A DNA stretch of 64,000 bases from NCBI GenBank assembly GCA_002937855.1, contig PTKS01000001.1, positions 1 to 64,000 on the forward strand. Reading direction: 5' to 3'. The notes below the pieces were generated by a model. That model searched no databases. It was not told the DNA's origin and was given only the letters and a program-made list of their open reading frames with translations. The position numbers and the translations under genes were made by a program. This DNA is from Alphaproteobacteria bacterium MarineAlpha5_Bin12. Lineage in GTDB: Bacteria > Pseudomonadota > Alphaproteobacteria > HIMB59 > GCA-002718135. Positions 19,581 to 29,839 of the stretch are shown here, piece by piece (within the stretch, counting starts at the first letter, position 1; each line of letters starts with the position of its first letter).

Positions 19581-20389
19581 AACCTTGAGGCAATAAATTC
19601 TGGATTTATAACTGAGTCTTTTGTGTTGTATTTGATTTCATCTCCATCAAGATTCCTTATATTTCCTCCAGCCTCTTTTAAAATGCAGTGTCCTGCAGCA
19701 GTATCCCATTCTGATGTAGGTTTAAATCTTGGATAAATATCCGCTTTACCCTCTGCAACCAAGCAAAATTTAATAGAACTACCACTATAGTTTAAATTAT
19801 ATTCATTTTGAATTTTTAACCATTTTTTCATCTTTTCATCATTAATATGAGATCTGCTTGATATAATATTCAATTTTTTATCTGAAAATTTATCTTCTTT
19901 ATAAGCAATTAATTTAGAATCTATATTTAAATGAAAATTATTTTCATTTATTGATGCTTTTTTTATGAAGCACCCTAAATTTTTTGCAGCTAAATATATT
20001 CTTGATATTGTCGGCGCATAAACAACTCCTAAAATTGGAAAATGAGAGCTAATTAAAGCAATATTAATTGTAAATTCTCCATTTTTTTTAATAAATTCCT
20101 TTGTTCCATCAAGTGGATCAACTAACCAATAATTTTTCCATTTTTTTCTTTCTTCCCAAGGAATGTGGTCAGATTCTTCTGAGAAGAAAGGAATTTCTTT
20201 TTTTAAATTTTCTAATGAATTTTTAATAATATTATGAGAATTATAGTCTGCTTCGGTAACTGGATGATTTGGTTTTTTTTCTTTTATGTCAAAATCTTTT
20301 TTATAAATTTCCATTACTGCACGGCCTGCAATAATTGCTATTTGACCAATTTTTTCCAAAAGTTCTAAATTTATTATATCTTTATTCAA
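19577..20389 (-). CDS. cysQ: 3'(2'),5'-bisphosphate nucleotidase / inositol monophosphatase family
   Basis: WLVDPLDGTKEFIKKNGEFTINIAL; WDTAAGHCILKEAGG. Confidence 0.88.
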   Translation of the reverse strand: MNKDIINLELLEKIGQIAIIAGRAVMEIYKKDFDIKEKKPNHPVTEADYNSHNIIKNSLENLKKEIPFFSEESDHIPWEERKKWKNYWLVDPLDGTKEFIKKNGEFTINIALISSHFPILGVVYAPTISRIYLAAKNLGCFIKKASINENNFHLNIDSKLIAYKEDKFSDKKLNIISSRSHINDEKMKKWLKIQNEYNLNYSGSSIKFCLVAEGKADIYPRFKPTSEWDTAAGHCILKEAGGNIRNLDGDEIKYNTKDSVINPEFIASRF

Positions 20390-20408
20390 TTATGATTGTA
20401 TGGCAATT

Positions 20409-21203
20409 TTATAACTTACCATCTTTCCTCAATTTTTCTCTAATTTTTGTTGCTGAAATTTTTGTTATTTTTTCTTCAAAAGATTCTTCTTCAAGTTTGT
20501 AACCGACTTTTCTTCCATATGTTATATTTACAATATTAGGAACTAGTTGAATTATAAATTCTTTACCGTGAGTAAAACCTTTAGAATTAAGATGTTGGTT
20601 TATATTTTCACAAACTTTTTCAAAGTCAAAAGGGTTGTCCTCTTGATCAAATCCTCTAGTAGATCCTTCAACATCCCTAACCTGAATTACTACTTGTCCT
20701 GTTTTTTGATAACATCTTTCGAATAAGGCATAGTGGCCATCATGCCATGGTTGCCATCTGCCTAGCATTTGGACAGTTGGTTTTTTCCAATCAAATTGAA
20801 TTAAGTCTTTTGCAATTATTTTAGTGTATTCATCTGATTTAAATTCTTTAAAATGATAATCTAACTTATTATCAGGCTTTTCAAATATTTCATTAGTATC
20901 TTCATACCTACCTTTTGCAATTGTATCCATCCAAATTGTATATTTTGGATTTATGATGTTTCGATAATCTTTTTTTGGACATATAAAATCACAAATAGCA
21001 TATGTTTTTCTTGATTCATCTCCAAGTTTCTTCATTCTTTCTGCCTGACGTCTTCTGCCTGACTCTGAAAAATCCCAGTCATTATACTTTGCTCTAATCT
21101 CATCTGATCTAAAATGATCTGCACCTATCTTTTGCGCTAGTTTGTTTGAAAGTGTAGATTTACCTGAACCAGGTAATCCCATAACTAAGATTATATTTGC
21201 CAT
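20409..21203 (-). CDS. P-loop kinase (APS-kinase-like) fused to HxGH-type nucleotidyltransferase domain
   Basis: N-term GLPGSGKST Walker A; C-term GRWQPWHDGHYALFERC (HxGH) and ISATKIREKL (ISSTxxR-like). Confidence 0.75.
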   Translation of the reverse strand: MANIILVMGLPGSGKSTLSNKLAQKIGADHFRSDEIRAKYNDWDFSESGRRRQAERMKKLGDESRKTYAICDFICPKKDYRNIINPKYTIWMDTIAKGRYEDTNEIFEKPDNKLDYHFKEFKSDEYTKIIAKDLIQFDWKKPTVQMLGRWQPWHDGHYALFERCYQKTGQVVIQVRDVEGSTRGFDQEDNPFDFEKVCENINQHLNSKGFTHGKEFIIQLVPNIVNITYGRKVGYKLEEESFEEKITKISATKIREKLRKDGKL

Positions 21204-21252
21204 AATTTTGTATAGTATTTAATTTATAAAGTGGAATTCTTTTATTTCAAGC

Positions 21253-24200
21253 TTATTTATTTTCGTCAAGCATCATAAGGCTCGCATTACCGCCTGCTGC
21301 AGTAGTATTATAAGTAAATGTTTTTTCTGTAACGAATTGCATTAAATAATTTGGGCCCCCTGCTTTAGCTCCTGTTCCTGATAGTCCTCTTCCTCCAAAC
21401 GGATGAACCCCCACAACAGCTCCTACAATATTCCTGTTTATGTAAATATTTCCAATTTTAGCATTATTTGAGATGAAGTTTATTGTATTGTCAATCCTGC
21501 TTTGAACCCCAAGTGTAAGTCCGTAATTTAAATTATTAATATCTTTTACAAGCTTTTCAAGTTCAACTGCCTTATATTTTATAACATGAATAACTGGTCC
21601 AAAAATTTCTTTCTTTAAATCTTTTAAGTTTTCTATTTTTAATAATGTAGGTTTGGTAAAATTACCTTCTAAACTAATTTCATTTTTATTGCGCGACAAT
21701 AAATTCATATTATTTTCTTGAATATGATTTTCAATATTATTTTTTGAATCCTCATCTATTACTGGTCCAATATCAGTTTTTAATTTTCTTGGATCTCCTA
21801 TTTCTATTTTTTGTAATGCACCTTCTAGCATTTTAATTGTATTCTCATAAACTTCTTCTTGTATAGCCATTATTCTTAATGCAGAACATCTTTGACCTGA
21901 AGATCCAAAACCAGATTCTATAGCATCATCAACAACTTGTTCTGTCAAAGCTGAAGAGTCTACAATCATTACATTTAAACCACCTGTTTCAGCTGTAAAT
22001 GATATAATCTCACCTTCTCTTTCATTAATTTTATTTTGAATATGTTTTGCTGTTTCATTAGAACCTGTAAATACTACACCTTTAATTTTTTGATTTGCTA
22101 TAACTTTATTTCCAACTTCTGGCCCATTTCCTAAAACAAGTTGAAGTGCCTCACTTGGCACACCTGCTTTTAAGAAAAGTTTCATAATAATATTTCCTAT
22201 GATCGATGTTTGTTCTGCAGGTTTAGTAATTACAGTATTTCCAGCTAATAGTGGAGCTACAATCTGTCCTACAAAAATTGCTATAGGAAAATTCCAAGGA
22301 CTAATTGTAAAGTATACACCCTTTCCTTCATAAGTTAATTCATTGATTTCTCCAGTTGGTCCATTTAATTTTATTGGATTTTTAAAAATTTTTTTAGCTT
22401 CACTTGAATAATAATAACAAAAATCAATAGCTTCTCTAATATCGTTCATAGAGTCATTTATTGTTTTGCCAGCTTCAAGTACACAAATTCTTATTAATTC
22501 TTCCTGATTGTTTTCAAGTAGCTCTGCAAAATTATTTATAACTTTAGCTCTTTCATCAACATCCGTAGCGTTCCATTCGTTATAATAATTTGAAGCAATA
22601 TCTATAGCTTCACTAATTTTGTTACTATCAATAAATGAAACTTTACCAAGCTTAATTGATTTATCAAATGGTGAGTAGACATCAAAAGTTTTATCTTTAA
22701 TCTCTTTTCCATTTATAATTGAGAAAGCTTCATAGTCATAATTTTTTTTGTTTTCTGAAAAAATATCAATAAATTTTTTTCTAGTTTTTTCATCATTAAT
22801 ATCATATCCCATTGAATTTTTTCTTTCTGGTTCATACATATCTGGAGGCAGTGGAATTTTTGGGTTATATAATTTATCATAACCTTTTATAATTTTAATA
22901 GGATCTTCTAAAATATCATCAACTGTTAAACTTGGATCACTAACCTTATTTATAAAGGAAGTATTCGCACCATTTTCAAGTAATCTCCTCATAAGATAAG
23001 GTAATAAATCATCATAGTTACCAACCGGAGCATAAATTCTGCATTTTGGATAATTATCTTTTGCATAACTGTTAAAATATTCATGTATTTGTCCAGCCAT
23101 TCCATGAATTCTCTGGAATTCAAATATCTTATCCTTTCCAATTTCTTCTATGAATGAAATTGAATACGCATTATGAGAGGCAAACTGGGGGAAAATAGTA
23201 TCTTGTTTCTCTAGTAATTTTAACGCACAAGCCATCCAAGATAAATCTGTAAAGGACTTTCTTGTATAAACTGGATAATTTGGAATTCCTAATTCTTGTG
23301 CAATTTTAACCTCTGTGTCCCAATAAGCACCTTTTACCAATCTTACATTAATTTTTTTATTTGTTTCTTTAGCAAGTTTATCAAGCCAATCTACTAAAGT
23401 GAAGCATCTTTTCTGATAAGCTTGAACAGCAAGACCGAGTCCATTCCAATTTTTTAAACTTGAGTCATTCATCATTAATTCTAAGAGCATCAATGAAAGA
23501 ACTAATCGGTAATTTTCTTCTGCATCTATACACAATTGGATATTGTATTCGCTTGCTAACTTGCACAATGATATTAATTTTGGCAATAATTCTTTTTTTA
23601 AATCTTCAAATTTGTTTCTTTCATATCTAGGATGCAAAGCTGATATTTTAATTGAAACACCATTTGATTGCGTTATATCATCATTATTCTTTAATTCTTT
23701 GCCTACAGCATGTATAGAATTTTTATAATCTTCAAAATATCTATCCCCATCTTCCATAGTTCTTGCACCTTCTCCTAACATATCAAAAGAAAAAAGGTTT
23801 TTTGAATATAGATTGGTATTAGTATATTTTATACTTTCTTTCATTGTGGGCTTAAAAACAAATTGACTTGCTAAAATTGTAACAGCTTTTTTTACTGCAA
23901 TTCTCAAAACTGGCTCAGAAGTTTTTTTTAATAAACTTTTATAATTTTCTTCTAAATGAGTTTTGTTTTCTTGTTTTTTATCTAAAATTTTACCAGTTAA
24001 AAAAAAGCTCCATGAAGAAGCATTTACAAAGACGCCTTTATCAAAACCGGCATGTTTTGACCAATCAGCAGATGTGAATTTGTCTTCTAAAAGTCTATCA
24101 ATTGTTTTGTTATCTGGTATTCTTAAAAGAGCTTCAGCTAAGCATAATAGAACTGTACCCTCTTTAGTATTTAATTGGTATTCTTGTAAGAGATTTTCTA

Positions 24201-24372
24201 TCGGAGATTTTATTTTTGATTGATTTCTAGCATAATCTACAATCTCCTCAGATCTATTTCTTACTTTATCTTTTACTAATTTATATTTGGGCTCTAAATA
24301 TTTTAATAATATTTTTACAACCTGTTCTTCAGGCATATATTGAACATTATTTAATTCACTAAAATCAACCAT
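21253..24372 (-). CDS. putA: Bifunctional proline dehydrogenase / L-glutamate gamma-semialdehyde dehydrogenase
   Basis: 1039 aa; PRODH (RLVKGAYWDTEVK, YAPVGNYDDLLPYLMRRLLENGANTSF) plus ALDH (ISPWNFPIAIFVGQI, SSGQRCSALR). Confidence 0.95.
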   Translation of the reverse strand: MVDFSELNNVQYMPEEQVVKILLKYLEPKYKLVKDKVRNRSEEIVDYARNQSKIKSPIENLLQEYQLNTKEGTVLLCLAEALLRIPDNKTIDRLLEDKFTSADWSKHAGFDKGVFVNASSWSFFLTGKILDKKQENKTHLEENYKSLLKKTSEPVLRIAVKKAVTILASQFVFKPTMKESIKYTNTNLYSKNLFSFDMLGEGARTMEDGDRYFEDYKNSIHAVGKELKNNDDITQSNGVSIKISALHPRYERNKFEDLKKELLPKLISLCKLASEYNIQLCIDAEENYRLVLSLMLLELMMNDSSLKNWNGLGLAVQAYQKRCFTLVDWLDKLAKETNKKINVRLVKGAYWDTEVKIAQELGIPNYPVYTRKSFTDLSWMACALKLLEKQDTIFPQFASHNAYSISFIEEIGKDKIFEFQRIHGMAGQIHEYFNSYAKDNYPKCRIYAPVGNYDDLLPYLMRRLLENGANTSFINKVSDPSLTVDDILEDPIKIIKGYDKLYNPKIPLPPDMYEPERKNSMGYDINDEKTRKKFIDIFSENKKNYDYEAFSIINGKEIKDKTFDVYSPFDKSIKLGKVSFIDSNKISEAIDIASNYYNEWNATDVDERAKVINNFAELLENNQEELIRICVLEAGKTINDSMNDIREAIDFCYYYSSEAKKIFKNPIKLNGPTGEINELTYEGKGVYFTISPWNFPIAIFVGQIVAPLLAGNTVITKPAEQTSIIGNIIMKLFLKAGVPSEALQLVLGNGPEVGNKVIANQKIKGVVFTGSNETAKHIQNKINEREGEIISFTAETGGLNVMIVDSSALTEQVVDDAIESGFGSSGQRCSALRIMAIQEEVYENTIKMLEGALQKIEIGDPRKLKTDIGPVIDEDSKNNIENHIQENNMNLLSRNKNEISLEGNFTKPTLLKIENLKDLKKEIFGPVIHVIKYKAVELEKLVKDINNLNYGLTLGVQSRIDNTINFISNNAKIGNIYINRNIVGAVVGVHPFGGRGLSGTGAKAGGPNYLMQFVTEKTFTYNTTAAGGNASLMMLDENK

Positions 24373-24387
24373 TTTAAAATTTAAAAA

Positions 24388-26049
24388 CTACTTATTATAA
24401 TTATAATATTTTTTTGCTTGATTTAAAGTGACGTATTCATTCTTTATATCACTTTCAATTAAATCAATATCTCTTTCATGTGGATTTCCATAGCCGCCCC
24501 CACTTGCTGTATGAATTCTCACCACATCTTCTGGATCTAATGTTAAACCTGTTACAACAGAATACTTTTCTACTTTCCCATCTTTTCTTATAACCTCAAT
24601 ATAATTAGATCCTCCTTCATTCCCGCCTTCAAGCGACCAAGGCAAGCTTTTTGACCTTGTGTAAGCAACTGAAACCCAAGCATTTTTAGATCGAATTCTA
24701 TAATCCATTACTATACCTTTACCTCCTCTGAATTTACCTTCACCACCATCTTCATCATTTAAACGCATTTGATCAACATAAACCCCATGCCTTGCTTCTG
24801 ATATTTCAGCTGGAGTATTGAATGTGTCTCCATGAAAAGCAGAAAAATTAGCGTTGAGACCATCAGAAACTGAACTAGCGCCCCAACCACCTACTTGTGG
24901 TTCTATAATTATAAAAGTTGCTCCAGTGTCCGGATGCTGTCCACCCATAAAAGTTCCGCAAATTGATGCAAAACTACCTGCTGTAGCTTTATCTGGATTT
25001 AGGTTTGAAATAGTTTTCCATACTAGATCATATGATCTTATATCTGTTTCATAATATATACCTTGTGCAGCAGGTCTTGTAGGATTAAACATAGATCCTT
25101 CGTCACATAAAACTTTTAATGGTCTAAATGTACCCGCATTACAAACAAAGTCACCAGAAGTAATTGCTTTGAATGCCATTTGAGCCGAAACTACAGTACC
25201 ATCATAAGATGCATTATTCGGTCCCTCATCTTGCTTAGGATTGTTTCTTAAATCAACTATAAATTCCTTATTAGTAATAGTTACATCTACTTGGATTTTC
25301 CTTCCATCATCAAGCAAATCCTCTCCATGAAATGTTCCTTTTGGTAAATTTTGTAATGATTCTAGTGAATTTTTTTCTCCATAATCCATAAATAATTGAA
25401 CTGATTGCTTAAATGTTTCTTTGCCATATTTTATAGCTATATCTTTTATCCTTTTTTCACCTACTCTTATTGATGCAATAGCTGCCCACATATCTCCTAA
25501 AGTATATTGTGGAACTCTGCTATTCGCAGTAATAATATCTATTACTGATTGAATAGGTTTACCCTCTTCAATCATTTTTATTACTGGTAACTGAAGTCCT
25601 TCTTGGAATATTTCTTTAGCATCTGCCGAAATTCCTCCTGGAGCCATTCCTCCTAAATCAGGCCAGTGAGCAATATTTGCTGTCCAAGCTATTCTTTCTC
25701 CATCTACAAATATTGGCATTACTACTATAACATCATTTAAATGGGTAACACCTCCATTGTAGGGATCGTTTGTAGCAAAAACATCACCTTCTTTTATATC
25801 TTCTATTTTATATTTTTTTATAACTGCCTGCGCTGCTTTATCACACATTGCTATGAAAGCAGGAATACCTGCACCTGAAGCGGCTATGTTACCATCCGTA
25901 TCAGTAACCGCAGTTCCAAAATCTAAAACTTCATATATTATTGAACTCATAGCTGTTTTTCTCATTGCAACAAACATTTCATCACACGCAGCTTGTAAAG
26001 AACTTTGGATAATTTCAGTAGTTATTGGATCTAAATTAACTTTAGTCAT
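24388..26049 (-). CDS. Hydantoinase B/oxoprolinase family protein (HyuB-1)
   Basis: DPITTEIIQSSLQAACDEM; NDPYNGGVTHLNDV; HTASGGGYGNPHERD. Confidence 0.92.
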   Translation of the reverse strand: MTKVNLDPITTEIIQSSLQAACDEMFVAMRKTAMSSIIYEVLDFGTAVTDTDGNIAASGAGIPAFIAMCDKAAQAVIKKYKIEDIKEGDVFATNDPYNGGVTHLNDVIVVMPIFVDGERIAWTANIAHWPDLGGMAPGGISADAKEIFQEGLQLPVIKMIEEGKPIQSVIDIITANSRVPQYTLGDMWAAIASIRVGEKRIKDIAIKYGKETFKQSVQLFMDYGEKNSLESLQNLPKGTFHGEDLLDDGRKIQVDVTITNKEFIVDLRNNPKQDEGPNNASYDGTVVSAQMAFKAITSGDFVCNAGTFRPLKVLCDEGSMFNPTRPAAQGIYYETDIRSYDLVWKTISNLNPDKATAGSFASICGTFMGGQHPDTGATFIIIEPQVGGWGASSVSDGLNANFSAFHGDTFNTPAEISEARHGVYVDQMRLNDEDGGEGKFRGGKGIVMDYRIRSKNAWVSVAYTRSKSLPWSLEGGNEGGSNYIEVIRKDGKVEKYSVVTGLTLDPEDVVRIHTASGGGYGNPHERDIDLIESDIKNEYVTLNQAKKYYNYNK

Positions 26050-28118
26050 TTATTACCTTGAATTGTAATATGTAAATTAGCGTATTCGTCAATTTTACAT
26101 TTTTGATTTGGAAAAATAACCACGGTAGTACTTGGATCCTCAACAATTGCTGGGCCTGAAAATTCCATGTCTGGTTCTAAAAGATTAAAATCATATATTT
26201 TTGCTGGATGTGTTCCCATTTCATCGAAATCTACTTCTCTAGTTTCTTTAATTGTTTTTTCAATAGAGACACCAGTTTTTTTTCTTTTTTGAAGATCAGG
26301 TTTATCTATTTTTGCAAAAGCTACTAAATGAAATTGGATCATATCCACTTGGCTATCAAGTCTATATGTAAATTCTTTTTCATATTGATCATGAAATAAA
26401 TTTTTAATTTCATCAATAGATTTGTCTGAATATTCTTCATTTTTTAATGGGATCTCTACTGAATGATCTTGGCCTAAATATCTAAAACTTCCAAATCTTT
26501 TAAAAGTAATTTTATCTTTTAATATATTCTCTTTTTCAAAACTTTTTAAAGCATCATTTTCCATTTTATTAAATGTTTCATTTAAAATACCAAGTGCATT
26601 CTTATCCATTGTAAGTAATCTTGTTAAAATATAATCTCTTCTTAAATCACTCATAAGCATACCCCATGCAGAAAAAACTGATGAATTAACAGGTACTATG
26701 ACTTTTGGTATGTTTAACTCTCTTGCCAATGAAGTTGCATGCATCCCACCCCCTCCACCGAAGGCAACTAATGTAAATTCTCTGGGATCATATCCTCTGT
26801 TAACAGATACTAATTTTAATGCATTAATCATATTGTTATTTGCTATTCGAATTATCCCTCTAGCTAATTCTGTATTCGAAAATTTTAGTTTTTCAGAAAG
26901 ATTATTTGAATATTTTTTTACTGATTCCATATCTGCTTTAATTGCGCCTCCACAAAAAAAGTTTGGGTTTATTCGATTTGTTATTAAATTTGCATCCGTA
27001 GTTGTTATTGATTTACCACCCTTCCCATAGGATACTGGACCTGGATCAGCCCCTGCACTTTGCGGACCTACATGTAATTTATTAAAATTATCTACCCAAG
27101 CAATACTTCCTCCGCCATTTCCTATTTCTACTATATCTACTACAGGCAACATAACTGGATATCCTGCAGAAAGTCGGTTCTTTTCAATCCAGTAATTCGT
27201 ATTAATTTTTACATTTCCATTCTCTATTAAAGAACATTTTGCTGTTGTTCCTCCTACATCAAGTGTAATTATGTTGTTTTCTCCAATTAATTTTCCCAAT
27301 TCTGCTGCTCCAAGTACGCCGCTTGTAGGGCCTGATTCTATCATTGTTAAAGGAATTTTTTTTGTAGAATCAAATGTATCTATGCCACCGTTAGATTGCA
27401 TCACGTAAGGATTTGATTTGAAATTAGAATTAATTAATTTAGTATTTAATTTATCTAAATAATTTCTTGCAATAGGCTTCACATATGCGCATAAAGCAGT
27501 AGTATTAGTTCTTTCGTATTCTCTCCATTCCCTAGTAATATGATGAGATGCTACTACATCAATTTCTGGCCAATATTTATTTATATGCTCAACTACTTTT
27601 TGTTCATGAGAAGAATTAGCATAAGAATGAATCAAGCAAACTGCAATTGATTTTACATTATTATTTTTAAAATGATCTAAAATATTATTGAGATTCGACA
27701 AATCAATGGGAGCCAGTTCTTTTCCTAAAAAATCAATTCTTCCAGGAACTTCAGCTCTCAAATATCTTTCTACAAAAGGTTTAGGTTTCTTATACCTTAA
27801 ATTAAAAAAATCTGGTCTATCCCCTCTTGCGATTTCAATTGAGTCTCTAAATCCTTTTGTTGTTATCAAGCCAGTTAAAACACCTTTTCTCTCAGTAATC
27901 GAATTAATTACAACAGTTGTTCCATGAGCAAAAAAACTTGACTTAGATATATCTACATTTGATTTATTTATAGAATCAAAAACACCTATTTCATAACTAC
28001 TTGGAGTAGTATCACTTTTAGCAGTTTTAATACTTAGGGCTTTTCCTGATTTTTCATCAATTTCAAAATAGACTAAATCAGTAAAAGTTCCCCCAACATC
28101 TGTAGCTATTCTCAACAT
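26046..28118 (-). CDS. Hydantoinase A/oxoprolinase family protein (HyuA-1)
   Basis: IATDVGGTFTDLVYF; HGTTVVINSITERKG; LDVGGTTAKCSLI; AFGGGGGMHA. Confidence 0.92.
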   Translation of the reverse strand: MLRIATDVGGTFTDLVYFEIDEKSGKALSIKTAKSDTTPSSYEIGVFDSINKSNVDISKSSFFAHGTTVVINSITERKGVLTGLITTKGFRDSIEIARGDRPDFFNLRYKKPKPFVERYLRAEVPGRIDFLGKELAPIDLSNLNNILDHFKNNNVKSIAVCLIHSYANSSHEQKVVEHINKYWPEIDVVASHHITREWREYERTNTTALCAYVKPIARNYLDKLNTKLINSNFKSNPYVMQSNGGIDTFDSTKKIPLTMIESGPTSGVLGAAELGKLIGENNIITLDVGGTTAKCSLIENGNVKINTNYWIEKNRLSAGYPVMLPVVDIVEIGNGGGSIAWVDNFNKLHVGPQSAGADPGPVSYGKGGKSITTTDANLITNRINPNFFCGGAIKADMESVKKYSNNLSEKLKFSNTELARGIIRIANNNMINALKLVSVNRGYDPREFTLVAFGGGGGMHATSLARELNIPKVIVPVNSSVFSAWGMLMSDLRRDYILTRLLTMDKNALGILNETFNKMENDALKSFEKENILKDKITFKRFGSFRYLGQDHSVEIPLKNEEYSDKSIDEIKNLFHDQYEKEFTYRLDSQVDMIQFHLVAFAKIDKPDLQKRKKTGVSIEKTIKETREVDFDEMGTHPAKIYDFNLLEPDMEFSGPAIVEDPSTTVVIFPNQKCKIDEYANLHITIQGNK

Positions 28119-29836
28119 TAACTTATCTTTACATTAGGATGAAATTTTTCAATATATTTTTTTGAAATATAACCTTGTTTGTAATCATCAAGTACCTTTG
28201 AAGCTTCTCTTTCATTTGGATCTCCATATCCACCGCCTCCACCACATTGCAATATAATTTTTTTTCCTTTTTTTACTGGAACTCGAGTTGCCTTAGCTAC
28301 TCCTTTTGTATTTGTATTATCTTCGAAGAGAAAACAATTATTTGGCAATCCTTCTTTTCCTCCATTTAATCCCCATGGAGGTAATTTACTTCTCTCACAA
28401 ACTGTTGTTGCAAAAGAATCTTCTAACATTTCAAACTCAAAATTTACACCTAATCCTCCTCTATTTTTGCCTGCGCCACAGCTATCTTGTATTAATTCAA
28501 CCCTATTTATTAACCAAGGATTTCTATTTTCCCAAACTTCTGCAGGTGCAAATCTTGTAGCTGATTCGGCATGATGAAGACAAGTTGCGCCATCACCAAA
28601 ATGGCTTGCTCCCTGACCAACTGGGTGTGGTGCTCCATCAGCCCAAGGCTCTCCAGTTTTTTCCCTTATTCCCCACCATACAATTCCGTTGATACATCCC
28701 CCGCTACTTGCAGGAACATTTTGAGGAAATTTTGTCCCAAGAGCTTTATAGATAACTTCTATTGCTTGCAGGGCAGGCCAACCATAAAGAAAGCACGGGG
28801 CTGGAGATATAGGATGAAAAAGTGTACCTGGTTTTGTTATTACTTCTATTGGTCTAAAAAAACCTTCGTTAGGAGCCTCATTGCTTCCTGCTAGCATACT
28901 CATAGCAACTCTAGCAGTTGAAACAGTAGAAGGTAAAGGGCAGTTAATTGGCCCATTCTGTTGAACTGGTGCTTTAGACATATCTAAAATCACTTTTTCA
29001 TCTTCAATTATTACTTTTAAATCAAATGGTACTACGCCTTCTTCAACTCCGTTACTATCCATTTGACCTGAGCCAAAGTATTCTCCATTTGGAATTTGTT
29101 TTAAATAATTTCTGACAATTGATTCTCCTGCATCAAAAATAGCCTCTGTTGTTTCTTTAAATTTTTTTAAACCGTATTTTGATACAATTTTTTTTAGAGC
29201 CCTTTCTCCTGCTCTAACTCCTATAGCTTGAGCATTTATATCGCCAGCAACAGAATTTGGTACGCGAGTATTTGCAATGCACATTTTGTATATATCCTCA
29301 ACAAGCTCTCCTTTATTAAATAATTTAACACCTGGATAAACTGTCCCTTCCTGAAAAACATCTACAGTGTCTGTAGAGTATGGTTCTTTTCCCGCAATAT
29401 CTAACCAGTGAGCTTTTATTGCTGTATATGCAATTAACTCATTATTAAAAAAAACTGGCATAACTAATGCTGCGTCTTGAGGATGCGAGCCGGTTCCATA
29501 AGGAGAATTATATATTATGATGTCACCTTCGTTTAATTTATCTTCTCCGCCAACACCTTTTACCGCTTCCTCAATACAAAAATTCAAAGTACCCATAAAG
29601 AGAGGTAGGCTTGGAGCTTGGGCTAAAAGTCTCAAATGATTGTCATATATTGCCCCTGCAAAATCTAATACATCATAAATTACTGGAGACATTGCAGTTC
29701 TACATAAAGCTCTTTTCATTTGTTCTGCTGCAGAATTGAGAGAGTTTCTTACAATTTGTGTTGTAATTGGATCAACTTCAGCTTTATCTGCTTTTCTGTC
29801 GACTCCACATTTATAATGATGAAGTTCATTATTCAT
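28118..29836 (-). CDS. Hydantoinase B/oxoprolinase family protein (HyuB-2)
   Basis: DPITTQIVRNSLNSAAEQMKRAL; YNSPYGTGSHPQDAALV; QCGGGGGYGDPNERE. Confidence 0.92.
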   Translation of the reverse strand: MNNELHHYKCGVDRKADKAEVDPITTQIVRNSLNSAAEQMKRALCRTAMSPVIYDVLDFAGAIYDNHLRLLAQAPSLPLFMGTLNFCIEEAVKGVGGEDKLNEGDIIIYNSPYGTGSHPQDAALVMPVFFNNELIAYTAIKAHWLDIAGKEPYSTDTVDVFQEGTVYPGVKLFNKGELVEDIYKMCIANTRVPNSVAGDINAQAIGVRAGERALKKIVSKYGLKKFKETTEAIFDAGESIVRNYLKQIPNGEYFGSGQMDSNGVEEGVVPFDLKVIIEDEKVILDMSKAPVQQNGPINCPLPSTVSTARVAMSMLAGSNEAPNEGFFRPIEVITKPGTLFHPISPAPCFLYGWPALQAIEVIYKALGTKFPQNVPASSGGCINGIVWWGIREKTGEPWADGAPHPVGQGASHFGDGATCLHHAESATRFAPAEVWENRNPWLINRVELIQDSCGAGKNRGGLGVNFEFEMLEDSFATTVCERSKLPPWGLNGGKEGLPNNCFLFEDNTNTKGVAKATRVPVKKGKKIILQCGGGGGYGDPNEREASKVLDDYKQGYISKKYIEKFHPNVKIS

Positions 29837-29839
29837 AAA

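Noticed and set aside
28306-28894. Plus-strand ORFs (84 and 107 aa) within HyuB-2
   Set aside because: Antisense to a conserved gene, no recognisable motif; shadow ORFs.
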